From Palsa-504 sp963834685 (GTDB lineage Bacteria; Actinomycetota; Actinomycetes; Streptosporangiales; Streptosporangiaceae): a DNA stretch of 64,000 nucleotides. The stretch lies in assembly GCA_963834685.1 (NCBI GenBank), contig CAWICW010000037.1, positions 62,001 to 126,000 of the forward strand, read 5' to 3'. The notes under the pieces are model-generated. The model saw only the letters and a list, made by a program, of their open reading frames with translations, was not told the DNA's origin and did no database searches. Of this stretch, positions 16,444-24,611 are shown piece by piece (position 1 is the stretch's first letter; each line of letters begins with the position of its first letter). The position numbers and the translations under genes are program-made.

Positions 16444-16471
16444 TATAGGTAGATGACTGAGGTATATCTAT
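16444..16471. promoter_or_regulatory. imperfect inverted repeat before padR, candidate autoregulatory operator
   Basis: ATAGGTAGA (16444-16452) and TATATCTAT (16463-16471) match in 7 of 9 positions as an inverted repeat, just ahead of the PadR start codon at 16475. PadR regulators commonly repress their own gene from such AT-rich dyads. Confidence 0.35.
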
Positions 16472-16474
16472 GAC

Positions 16475-16813
16475 ATGAAGAAGCGGAGCATGCAGGAGCC
16501 CACGTTCCTCATCCTGACCGCTCTGGCGGCGGGGCCCCAGCATGGCTACGGGATCATCACCGACGCCGAGCGTATCTCCGGCGGCGTGACCCGGCTGCAG
16601 ACCGGAACCCTGTACATGGCCCTGGACCGGCTGAGTTCGGCCAGGCTGGTCGAGCCGGACCGGGAGGAAATCGCCGACGGCCGGCTGCGCCGGTACTACC
16701 GGCTCACCGACGAGGGCGCGACGCTGCTGGGCGCCGAGACCGAACGCCGGCACGCCAGCGCCGCCGTCGCGGCGCAGCGGCTGCGCGCGCGGCTCGCCGG
16801 AGGCACCGCGTGA
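16475..16813 (+). CDS. PadR family transcriptional regulator
   Basis: A 112-aa winged-helix regulator with the PadR pattern: EPTFLILTALAAGPQHGYGI, RLQTGTLYMALDRLSSARLVEPD, GRLRRYYRLTDEG. It lacks the long C-terminal domain of vinculin-type PadR proteins. Its stop overlaps the start of the next gene by 4 nt (GTGA), a frequent arrangement of PadR with a membrane protein that it controls. A possible operator lies just upstream. Confidence 0.9.
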   Translation: MKKRSMQEPTFLILTALAAGPQHGYGIITDAERISGGVTRLQTGTLYMALDRLSSARLVEPDREEIADGRLRRYYRLTDEGATLLGAETERRHASAAVAAQRLRARLAGGTA

Positions 16814-18081
16814 GCGCGGGCGGACCCGGCCAGGCCACCGGGCAGGGCGGGGACATGCCAGCGAGGGACCCGACCGGGGCAGCAGCCCTGGAACGACGCT
16901 ACCTGCGCCTGCTGCGCTGCTACCCGCCCAGCCATCGCGCGTTCCACCGGGAGGAGATGCTCGGCGTGCTGCTGGCCACCGCCCGGCCCGGGCAGCGCAC
17001 CCCGGGCCTGCGGGAAACGGTGAACCTGGCCGCCTGCGGCCTGGCGATCCGGGTACGCCGGATCCCCGGCTGGCTGGCCGCCGACGCCGGGCAGGACGCC
17101 CTGGCCGTCGTGAGCCTGGTCGCCCCGGCGGTGGTGTTCATCCTCCTCGCCCTGGGATGGGCCGTGAATGCAGCTGCCGGCGCGAGGGTTCCGGTCTGGA
17201 CGCCGCTGCTCCCGGTCCCGGTCCTGCCCTTTTCTGGGGAGTCAGTCGTGGTGATGATCGCCTGGCTGGCTGTGGTGGTGCTGGGGCTGACCGGCCGTCA
17301 GCGAACAGCCGCGAAGCTCGCGTTCATCTCGCTGACGCTCGCCCTGCTGGCCCTGCTGCTCGTGCTGGTCGTGCTCATACAGCAGGTCCATACCTTTTAC
17401 TTCAATACCTTTCCCGGAGAGCTTTTCCAGTTCCTGCCCTTCGGTGACGTCCCTGTCGTGCTGGCCAGCCTGGCGGCTTGCTCGCTGGCCTTGTCCCCCG
17501 GCCCGCGGCGAGGCCTGGCGATCGTGGGGTGGCGGCGAGCCTGCCTCATGATCGCGGGCCTGTCCGCGGGCTTCGGGTTCCCCGCGATCGTTCAGCTGGC
17601 GGACCCGGCCGCGCCGATCTGGGATCTTGCCTTCCGCCTGCTGGGCGTCCTGGCGATCGCGGTCGCGGTCGCCGTCACGTACGTCCGCGGCCCGGTGGGC
17701 CGGCGGGTCGCGGGGCTGGTGGCGACCGGGCTCCTGCCCACTGTCGCCGTCGCCATCCCGCTGCGCGAGGTTCCGGCGGTCTTCCCGGTGCCCGTGCTCG
17801 TCAGCCTGTTCGCCGCCGTGCTGGTGTGGCCGGTGGCGATCGTATCCTGGCGGGGGCGGGCGGAACGCCGCCGGCGGCTGGCCGAGCCGGACCTGGATTT
17901 CACCGTAGTCTACGCAGAAGTCTACGCAGAGTTCCAGGCCTTCTGCACTCGCCGGCGGCTGCCCGCTTCCTCAACCCGGCAACTGGAGCGGGCCTGGGAC
18001 GCCTGGCAGGAAGGGCGATACCGACGCGGCGAGATCAGCCAATGGCCCTTCTACGGCGACAACCCGTTCCGGCCACGCTGA
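16810..18081 (+). CDS. multi-spanning membrane protein coupled to PadR
   Basis: The 423-aa protein has a cytoplasmic N-terminal ~85 residues with RRYLRLLRCYPPSHRAFHREEMLGVLL, a sequence common in actinobacterial membrane proteins that follow PadR genes, then about eight or nine hydrophobic segments up to residue ~365, and a hydrophilic C-terminus. Translationally coupled to padR. No transporter or enzyme motif is visible; function unknown. Confidence 0.75.
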   Translation: MSAGGPGQATGQGGDMPARDPTGAAALERRYLRLLRCYPPSHRAFHREEMLGVLLATARPGQRTPGLRETVNLAACGLAIRVRRIPGWLAADAGQDALAVVSLVAPAVVFILLALGWAVNAAAGARVPVWTPLLPVPVLPFSGESVVVMIAWLAVVVLGLTGRQRTAAKLAFISLTLALLALLLVLVVLIQQVHTFYFNTFPGELFQFLPFGDVPVVLASLAACSLALSPGPRRGLAIVGWRRACLMIAGLSAGFGFPAIVQLADPAAPIWDLAFRLLGVLAIAVAVAVTYVRGPVGRRVAGLVATGLLPTVAVAIPLREVPAVFPVPVLVSLFAAVLVWPVAIVSWRGRAERRRRLAEPDLDFTVVYAEVYAEFQAFCTRRRLPASSTRQLERAWDAWQEGRYRRGEISQWPFYGDNPFRPR

Positions 18082-18153
18082 CGACCACCCCGTGCCACAG
18101 CGCACACCAGGGCAGTTCAGGAAACTGGACGCCGTAGCGGTGCTGACGGGTCC

Positions 18154-18494
18154 ATTGCTGCCGGCACCCCCTACATCGGCACCGAGCACCTTCTGCTGAG
18201 CCTGCTCGCCGAGGGCGACGGCATCGCTGCTCAGGTGCTAGCCGGCCGGGCGCCGGCTATGCCCAGGTCCGGGAACGGGTGCTGGCTCTGCTGACCGGCC
18301 GGTACGAGCAGGCAGATCCGAAGACGCGGCTGGTCCGCCTGCCCGTCCCCGCCGGCCTTGCGGATGCCACCGAGCAGCTCCGCCAGGTGCAGCGGCAGAA
18401 GACGGCCGCGTTCGAGGCGGGTGACTTCGACAGCGTCCCGGCGCAGCGCAGCGAAGCAGGAACCCACCCGAAGCCACGCTGGGACGCGGCGTGA
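18154..18494 (+). pseudogene. frameshifted Clp_N/UVR-type protein relic
   Basis: One frame reads AAGTPYIGTEHLLLSLLAEGDGIAAQVLA, the core of a Clp N-terminal repeat. It runs into a stop at 18292, but from about 18258 the neighbouring frame continues the same domain (YAQVRERVLALLTG) and then an UVR-like helix (ATEQLRQVQRQKTAAFEAGDFDSV), ending at 18494. The N-terminus and the start codon are missing and a frameshift lies near 18245-18257. It is a dead fragment of a ClpC-N-like protein. Confidence 0.65.
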
Positions 18495-18500
18495 CAGGCG

Positions 18501-18534
18501 GGAATCTCCGCCCTTCAGAGCGGAGGGGAAGTCA
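18501..18534 (+). mobile_element. hairpin resembling an IS200/IS605-type right end
   Basis: GGAATCTCCGC, an 8-nt loop and GCGGAG, followed by GGGAAGTCAA, has the look of the subterminal hairpin plus TCAA border of actinobacterial IS200/IS605 (TnpB) elements. No tnpA or tnpB is nearby, so this would be a solo end or a relic. It could instead serve as terminator for the convergent GH3 gene, whose stop codon lies inside it. Confidence 0.35.
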
Positions 18535-20937
18535 ATGAGGCTCGCCGATCGCCACGGGCGTGTCCAGGACCCGGTCGGCGCCGGCCGGGCGTTCGGCGCC
18601 GCGCAGCGTGAACGACCCGTGCAGGACCAGGCAATCCGAGGCTCCGCCGACCGCGACCCGGATCTCGCCCGGCTCGACCACGCGGGCGCCGTCGCGACCG
18701 CAGAACGCGGTGCGGTCGGTGTGCAGCCGGAAGGTGACCCGGCGGGCCTGGCCGGGCTCGAGCGGAACCCGGGCGAAGCCCGCCAGCCAGCGGACCGGCC
18801 GGACCACCTGGGCCAGCGGATCGCCCAGGTAGAGCTGGACCACCTCGGTCCCCGCCCGGGTCCCGGTGTTCCGCACCGTGCAGGTGATCTCCGCTGTGCC
18901 GTCCGTCCGGACCAGCACCTGGTCCGGGTCGCCGACGTCGGCTAGAGCCTCAGCGGACCGGATGACGAGATCGGCGTACTCGAACGTGGTGTACGAAAGC
19001 CCGTGACCGAACGCGAACAGCGGGACCGGATCGACCGAACTGCCCCGATGGCGGCCGGCCAGCCGGGGACGCAGGTACGACGACGGCTGGCCGCCCGGCA
19101 GCCTGGGCAGCTCGACCGGCAGCCGGCCGCTAGGCACCACCCGGCCCGATAGCACCCCGGCGATCGCGCGGCCGCCCTCCTCGCCCGGGAAGAACGCCTG
19201 CACGGCCGCGGCGAGCTGCCCGGCCAGCGGTCCGATCGCGTAGGGCCGGCCGGTCACCAACACCAGCACGACCGGCTTCTCGGTGGCGACCAGGACGCGC
19301 AGCAGGTCCTCCTGCACGCCGGGTAGCCTCAGGTCAGAGACGTCGCAGCCCTCGCCCGAGGTGCCTCTACCGAACAGGCCGGCCTGATCGCCGAGCACGG
19401 CCACCACCAGGTCGGCGTCCCGGGCGTGCGCGGCGGCGTGCGCGAAGCCCGAGCGGTCCTCGGCGCGGACGTCGCAGCCGCGCGCGTGCGAGACCGTCGC
19501 TCCGGGCAACTCGGCCGCCAGCGCGTCCAGCAGCGTGGTGACGTGTACGCCGTCGGCGGCTTCGGGATACCGGTAGCCGAGGTGGCGGGCCATGCTGTAG
19601 CAGCCGAAGAAGGCCAGCGGATCCCGGGCCAGCGGCCCGACTACCGCGATGCTCGCGTCCGGCCGCAGCGGGAGCGCCGCGCCGCCGTTGGCCAGCAGCA
19701 CCACGGATTCCTCGGCCAGCCGCCGGGCCAGCGCCCGGTGCGCAGGCGGGTCCAGGTCCACCGGCACGCCCGGGTCGGCCAGCGAGCCCGCTGGTGACCA
19801 GCCGGGATCGAGCAGCCCGAGGTCGCATTTCTGCCGCAGCACCCGGGCCGCGGCCCGGTCCACGAGCTCGGCCGGGACCAGGCCGCCACGCACCGCGCCG
19901 GTCAGCTCGGGGCCGTAGCACCGGACGCTGGGCAGCTCCACGTCCATCCCCGCGTCCAGGGCCAGCGCCGCGGCCTGCGCGGGCGTCCCGGCCACCCCGT
20001 GCTGGGTCTGCAGGAAGGAGATCGCGAAGTAGTCCGAGACCACCACCCCGTCGAAGCCGAGCTTGTCCCGCAGCAGCCCGGTCAGCAGCCCGCGGTCTCC
20101 GCTGACCGGAACGCCGTCCACGTCGGTGTAGGACGGCATCACCGAGCGGGCTCCGCCGAGCCGCAGCGCCATCTCGAACGGCACCAGCATCACGTCGGCG
20201 AACTCCCGTGGCCCCATGCTCACCGGGGCCATGTTGCGGCCGGTGCGGGACGCGGCGTAGCCGGCGAAGTGTTTCAGGGTGGCCTCGATCCCGGCCGACT
20301 GCAGGCCGCGGACGTAGGCGGTGCCGATGGATCCGACCAGGTAGGGATCTTCGCCGATGGTTTCCTCGGTCCGCCCCCAGCGCATGTCCCGGGCCACGTC
20401 GAGGACCGGCGCCAGGCCCTGGTGGATGCCTACCGAGCGCATGCTGGCCCCGATGGCCCCGGCCATCTCGTGCACCATATCGGGATCGAATGACGCGCCC
20501 CAGGCCAGCGGGGTCGGGAACACCGTGGCCGTCCAGGCTGCGAAGCCGGTCAGGCACTCCTCGTGCGCGACCGCGGGGATGCCGAACCGGCTCGCCCCGG
20601 CGATCTGGGCCTGCAGCTCGCGGAGCGTGCTCAGCGCCGCGGCGGGCGGCAGCGGCCGGGTGCCGAACACCCGGGTGACCTGCCCGAGGCCGTCACGGAT
20701 GAGCTCGGCCAGCGGCATCGGGGTCACGCTCATCTCGCCCTGCATGGGGGCGACGTTGGCGTCCCTCGGCTGGTCGCCGATCCAGATGCTGGTCAGCTGG
20801 GCGACCTTCTCCTCCAGCGTCATCCGGCCGAGCAGGTCCTCGACCCGCTCCGCGGCCGGCCGTGCGGGGTCGCGCCAGATCTCCGCCGTGGCTGTGCTTA
20901 TTCTTTCTGGGCCCGGCCCGGCGCGCAGGCGGCTCAC
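18532..20937 (-). CDS. glycoside hydrolase family 3 (beta-glucosidase/beta-xylosidase)
   Basis: The 801-aa enzyme has the GH3 N-terminal barrel with KHFAGY near residue 222, the nucleophile aspartate in VVVSDYF (D302), the C-terminal alpha/beta sandwich with SVVLLANGGAALPL, and a fibronectin III-like domain from about residue 690 (FGHGLSYTTFEY). No signal peptide, so it likely acts in the cytoplasm on imported oligosaccharides. The GTG start at 20937 overlaps the stop of the upstream LacI gene by 4 nt. The operator type suggests xylo-oligosaccharides, but the substrate is inferred. Confidence 0.92.
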   Translation of the reverse strand: MSRLRAGPGPERISTATAEIWRDPARPAAERVEDLLGRMTLEEKVAQLTSIWIGDQPRDANVAPMQGEMSVTPMPLAELIRDGLGQVTRVFGTRPLPPAAALSTLRELQAQIAGASRFGIPAVAHEECLTGFAAWTATVFPTPLAWGASFDPDMVHEMAGAIGASMRSVGIHQGLAPVLDVARDMRWGRTEETIGEDPYLVGSIGTAYVRGLQSAGIEATLKHFAGYAASRTGRNMAPVSMGPREFADVMLVPFEMALRLGGARSVMPSYTDVDGVPVSGDRGLLTGLLRDKLGFDGVVVSDYFAISFLQTQHGVAGTPAQAAALALDAGMDVELPSVRCYGPELTGAVRGGLVPAELVDRAAARVLRQKCDLGLLDPGWSPAGSLADPGVPVDLDPPAHRALARRLAEESVVLLANGGAALPLRPDASIAVVGPLARDPLAFFGCYSMARHLGYRYPEAADGVHVTTLLDALAAELPGATVSHARGCDVRAEDRSGFAHAAAHARDADLVVAVLGDQAGLFGRGTSGEGCDVSDLRLPGVQEDLLRVLVATEKPVVLVLVTGRPYAIGPLAGQLAAAVQAFFPGEEGGRAIAGVLSGRVVPSGRLPVELPRLPGGQPSSYLRPRLAGRHRGSSVDPVPLFAFGHGLSYTTFEYADLVIRSAEALADVGDPDQVLVRTDGTAEITCTVRNTGTRAGTEVVQLYLGDPLAQVVRPVRWLAGFARVPLEPGQARRVTFRLHTDRTAFCGRDGARVVEPGEIRVAVGGASDCLVLHGSFTLRGAERPAGADRVLDTPVAIGEPH

Positions 20938-22028
20938 CTGGCGGTCCCGGCGACCGGTCCGGTGGACTCCCGCATGATCAGCTCGGTGGACAGCTCGACC
21001 CGCCTGCTGCGCAGCGGGCGGTCCTCGATGATCTCGCCCAGCATCTGGGCCGCCGCCCGGCCCATCTCGGCCAGCGGCTGGCGCACCGTGGTCAGCGGCG
21101 GCGAGACCCAGCGGGCCACCGGGAGGTCGTCGAAGCCGACCACGCTCAGGTCCTGCGGGATCCGCAGGCCGCGCTGCCGGGCCGCCTCGTAGACGCCCAG
21201 CGCCTGCTGGTCGCTGCCCGCGAAGATCGCGGTCGGGCGTTCGGCCAGGTCCAGCAGTTCCCCGCCGCACCGGAAGCCGCCCTCGTGCTGGAAGTCGCCG
21301 TGCCGGACCAGCGCCGGATCGAAACCGATGCCGGCCCGCTCGAGCGCCGACCGGTAGCCGTCGATCCGGGCCCGGCTGCACAGGTAGTCCTCCGGCCCGG
21401 CGATGGCGGCGATCCGGCGGTGCCGGAAGTTCAGCAGGTGCTCGGTGGCCGCCAGGCCCCCGGCCCAGTTGGTGGCGCCCACGCTGGCCAGCTCGGGCGG
21501 CGGCGGGTTCACCGGGTCGACCACCACCAGCGGGATGCCGCCGCTGTTCAGCTGTTCCAGCTGCTCCTGGGTGAGCTCGGAGGTCACCAGGATCACCCCG
21601 TCCGTGTCGTGGCTGGCCAGCGTGCTGGTCCAACTGGCCGGCCGCGCATTACCGTGCCGTACGGCCGACACCGCCACTCCCGTCTCGTGGCTCGCGCCCC
21701 ACTGCTCGACCCCGCGCAGGATCTCCACCGCCCACGGGCTGTCCAGGCCGTTGAACACCAGGTCGATCAGGCCGGACCGGCGCTGCCTGCGGGTTCCCGC
21801 GCGCAGGTAATGGTGCTCGTCCAGCAGCCGCTCCACCTTGGCGCGGGTGGCGGCCGCGACGTCGGGGCGCCGGTTGACCACCTTGGACACGGTGGGCAGC
21901 GATACTCCCGCCTCGGCCGCGATGATGGCCAGCGTGATGCGTCGCCGCGACGCATCCTCCCGGCTGATAGGCGGCACAGTAGGCACAGTAATAGCCCGGT
22001 CGGTAGCACGCTCGCTGCTGGGCGGCAC
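20934..22028 (-). CDS. LacI family regulator of the GH3 operon
   Basis: A 364-aa LacI/GalR repressor: an HTH at residues ~30-75 (TLAIIAAEAGVSLPTVSKVVNRRPDV) follows a 28-residue N-terminal extension, then the periplasmic-binding-like sugar domain with GVILVTSEL and VVGFDDLPVARWVSPPLTTVRQP. First gene of an operon with GH3 (GTGA overlap). A long palindrome with CGAAA/TTTCG arms lies 17 nt upstream of its start, fitting autoregulation. CGAAA-TTTCG sites are known for streptomycete xylan-related LacI regulators. Confidence 0.92.
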   Translation of the reverse strand: MPPSSERATDRAITVPTVPPISREDASRRRITLAIIAAEAGVSLPTVSKVVNRRPDVAAATRAKVERLLDEHHYLRAGTRRQRRSGLIDLVFNGLDSPWAVEILRGVEQWGASHETGVAVSAVRHGNARPASWTSTLASHDTDGVILVTSELTQEQLEQLNSGGIPLVVVDPVNPPPPELASVGATNWAGGLAATEHLLNFRHRRIAAIAGPEDYLCSRARIDGYRSALERAGIGFDPALVRHGDFQHEGGFRCGGELLDLAERPTAIFAGSDQQALGVYEAARQRGLRIPQDLSVVGFDDLPVARWVSPPLTTVRQPLAEMGRAAAQMLGEIIEDRPLRSRRVELSTELIMRESTGPVAGTAR

Positions 22029-22044
22029 CGCGTCAACTTCCCCA

Positions 22045-22071
22045 CCATTTTCGAAACTATTTCGATAATGG
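22045..22071. promoter_or_regulatory. 27-bp palindromic operator (CGAAA/TTTCG) upstream of lacI-GH3
   Basis: The segment begins CCATTTTCGAAA and ends TTTCGATAATGG; apart from the central three bases and one symmetric pair it is a full inverted repeat. It sits 17 nt upstream of the LacI start codon. Confidence 0.7.
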
Positions 22072-22200
22072 TATCGTAACCCGTCTCCGGCGCGCTCGTC
22101 ATCTACTTAAGCCCGCGTAGGGCCAGAGTCTCACTGCGCCTGGCAAGGCGAAAGCCAAGGCCTTAACCCACAGCATGCCCAAATCCGTCGCATGGCTGCA

Positions 22201-22226
22201 TTCGAAATATTCTAGAAAATTTCGAA
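22201..22226. promoter_or_regulatory. 26-bp palindromic operator (TTCGAAAT...ATTTCGAA)
   Basis: The dyad TTCGAAATATT and its mirror around the central TCTAGA match at 24 of 26 positions. It shares the CGAAA/TTTCG arms with the operator at 22045 and lies 18 nt upstream of a strong ribosome-binding site whose gene has been lost. Confidence 0.7.
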
Positions 22227-22255
22227 GTGTTCTTCGCGACGCCAGGAGGATTGCC

Positions 22256-22336
22256 GTGTCCAGCATGCGCAGATCAGGCGACCGAGCCGCCGGCCGCCGC
22301 GGCCACAGCAGCCTGGGCTCCGTCGTCATTCGCTGA
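22256..22336 (+). pseudogene. orphan gene start (26 codons) behind operator and ribosome-binding site
   Basis: AGGAGGA at 22244-22250 and a GTG start are followed by 26 codons (beginning MSSMRRSGDRAAG) and a TGA. Position behind a LacI-type operator, divergent from the regulator, is where a sugar ABC transporter gene usually starts. The basic N-terminus would suit a transport protein. The rest of the gene appears deleted. A genuine 26-aa peptide cannot be excluded. Confidence 0.4.
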
Positions 22337-22432
22337 GGTCCGCACTCGACATTTTACCGAACGGATCGTGGTGCCGCCCCCGGCCACGCATGCCGCCCGC
22401 CGCGGCCGCGCGGCCCGTGGCAGGGTAGGTCC

Positions 22433-24184
22433 GTGGACCTCGTGACGTCGTTGCGCCAGGCCGGAGTGGCCCGCGGCGACCTCGTGGGACTGGTCATCTC
22501 CCCCGCCCTGGGCCTCGGCCTGGCGACCGCGGAGCGCGCCTGGCCTGTCGCTCCCGGCCCCGGAGCTCAGTTGGCGGCCGCTCTGGCCGCGGAGCTGGAG
22601 CGGGCCGATGAGGCGCTGCGGCCGCGGTGGGCGGTCTGGTCGGGCCAAACGGCGGCGCATTTGGTGGCCGACGGCGCGCGCCTGGCCACATGCTGGGACA
22701 TCGCGGCGGCGCACCGGTTGCTGTTCGGCGGCTGGCGGGCTGACCCTGGCCGGGCCTGGGCCCGGGTCAGCGGCCTGGACACGCAGACGCTGCCCGTCGA
22801 CGGCCCGCTGGACCTGTTCGGGATGACCGGCCCCGACGACGGAGACGACGACGACCCTGTGGCGCCGGACGGGTACCTGCGGCCCGAGTGGGTCAGTGGC
22901 GGATGGTCGGATCGGCCCGATCGGCTGGCCCGGTGGGCGGAGCTGGCCCGGACGCTGGCCGGGCTCCAGCAGGCGGCGCTCGCCGCGCTGCCCGGCCGGC
23001 CGATGGCGCTGCCCACGGCTCGCTCCGAGTCCACCGCCGAGCTGCTGTGCGCCGAACTATCCGCGGACGGCCTGCCGATGGACCGCGCGCTCGCCGAGCA
23101 GGTGCTGGCCTCCTTCATCGGGCCCCGGCCGCGCAACGACGCCGAGGCCGCCGCCGCACGGACCGCGCGCGACGCGGATGTGCTGCGGCACGCGCCCGCC
23201 GGGGTCACCGCCGACTTGCGCAGCCCGGCCCAGGTCAAGTCGCTGCTGGCCCGGATCGGCGTCGACGTGCCGGACACGCGGGCGTGGCGGCTGCGGGAGC
23301 TACGCGACACCCATCCGCTGATCGCCGCCCTGCTGGACTGGCGCAAGGCGGAGCGGATCGCGACCACCTACGGGTACGCGTGGCTCGACGAGAGCCTCGG
23401 GGCCGACGGCCGACTGCGCGGCGCCTGGACCGGCTCTGATGGCGCCGCGGGCCGGATGACCGCGTCGGCTGGGCTGCACAACATGCCGGCCGCGATGCGC
23501 CGGGCGGTGGTGGCCGCCGACGGGCACGTCTTCGTCCGGGCCGACCTGGGCCAGATCGAGCCGCGGGTGCTGGCCGCGGTGTCCGGGGATCAGGCCCTGG
23601 TCGTCGCGGCGCGGGCCGACGACCTGTACGCGCCGGTCGCCGCGCAGCTCGGCGTGGACCGGCCGACGGCCAAGGTGGCGGTGCTCGGCGCGATGTACGG
23701 GCAGACCACCGGATTCGGGGCGCAGGCCCTGCGCCGCCTCAACGCCGCATACCCGGTCGCGATGGCCTACCTAGACGCGGCCGACCGGGCCGGGCGGGCC
23801 GGACGTGACCTGCGGACCTACGGCGGCCGCCTGATCGTGCTGACCCCCTCGGAACCGCGCAGCGCCAGCCGGGCCGCGGCCTACGGCCGGTACGCGCGCA
23901 ACGCGATGATCCAGGGTGCGGCGGCGGAGCTGTTCAAGATGTGGGCGGTCACGGTCCGGGCCCGGTGCGCTCACCTGGATGCCCGCGTCGTGCTGTGCCT
24001 GCACGACGAGCTGCTCGTCCACTGCCCGGCCGCGCGCGGCGAGGAGGTGTCCCGGATTGTCGAGGACGGCCTGCGCGAGGCCGCCCGGCGCTGGGCCCCC
24101 GGCTCCGGCGTCCGGTTCATCTCCGACACCACCATCGTCCGCTGCTGGTCCGACGCGAAGGCCGCGCCGGTTCCCCCGCCCTAG
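22433..24184 (+). CDS. family A DNA polymerase (actinobacterial stand-alone PolA-like)
   Basis: The 583-aa protein has the family A polymerase core: motif A VRADLGQIEPRVLAAVSGD, motif B DRPTAKVAVLGAMYG with the conserved Lys and Tyr-Gly, and motif C VLCLHDELLVH with the catalytic Asp-Glu. The ~200-residue N-terminal part is degenerate compared with 3'-5' exonuclease domains and no 5'-3' exonuclease domain exists. It is shorter than PolA and corresponds to the actinobacterial group usually annotated as bifunctional 3'-5' exonuclease/DNA polymerase. GTG start; monocistronic. Role unknown, possibly repair synthesis. Confidence 0.88.
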   Translation: MDLVTSLRQAGVARGDLVGLVISPALGLGLATAERAWPVAPGPGAQLAAALAAELERADEALRPRWAVWSGQTAAHLVADGARLATCWDIAAAHRLLFGGWRADPGRAWARVSGLDTQTLPVDGPLDLFGMTGPDDGDDDDPVAPDGYLRPEWVSGGWSDRPDRLARWAELARTLAGLQQAALAALPGRPMALPTARSESTAELLCAELSADGLPMDRALAEQVLASFIGPRPRNDAEAAAARTARDADVLRHAPAGVTADLRSPAQVKSLLARIGVDVPDTRAWRLRELRDTHPLIAALLDWRKAERIATTYGYAWLDESLGADGRLRGAWTGSDGAAGRMTASAGLHNMPAAMRRAVVAADGHVFVRADLGQIEPRVLAAVSGDQALVVAARADDLYAPVAAQLGVDRPTAKVAVLGAMYGQTTGFGAQALRRLNAAYPVAMAYLDAADRAGRAGRDLRTYGGRLIVLTPSEPRSASRAAAYGRYARNAMIQGAAAELFKMWAVTVRARCAHLDARVVLCLHDELLVHCPAARGEEVSRIVEDGLREAARRWAPGSGVRFISDTTIVRCWSDAKAAPVPPP

Positions 24185-24211
24185 CGCGCCGGTCCCGGGC
24201 TTATCAGGGCG

Positions 24212-24577
24212 TCAGATGAGAGCGGCGGTGATGGCCGCGGCGTAGGCATCCGGGGCCTCGACCGGCGAGAAGTGGCCGACGCCGTCGAGCCAGGTCAGCG
24301 TGGCCGCGGCGAAGAACTCGCCGATCCGGTCGGACCATTCGCGCGGGAACAGCGGGTCGTACTCCGGCCACAGCACGGTCGTCGGCGTCGCGATCCGCTG
24401 GTCCGGCTTTGGTACCCGCTCGGCCAGCGAGGCCGCGACCGAACCGGCTCCCGCCCGGTACCAGGCGATCGAGGCGGTGAATGCGCCGGGCCGCCCGTAC
24501 ACGGACACCAGGTGAACGAAGTGTTCCCCGGCCGCCTCGTAGCCCGGGCCGACCGCTGTCTCCTGGCGCATGCGCAC
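24212..24577 (-). pseudogene. 3' part of an alpha/beta hydrolase
   Basis: The frame shows only the C-terminal third of an alpha/beta hydrolase: TPTTVLWPEYDPLFPREWSDRIGEFF (acid residue region) and GVGHFSPVEAPDAYAAAI with the catalytic His. The nucleophile elbow and oxyanion-hole parts, normally ~160 residues upstream, are absent. It could only be made from an internal ATG and would be inactive. Confidence 0.65.
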
Positions 24578-24611
24578 CAGTATCCCTACTCCTGGTCGAG
24601 CGCCGCTATCT

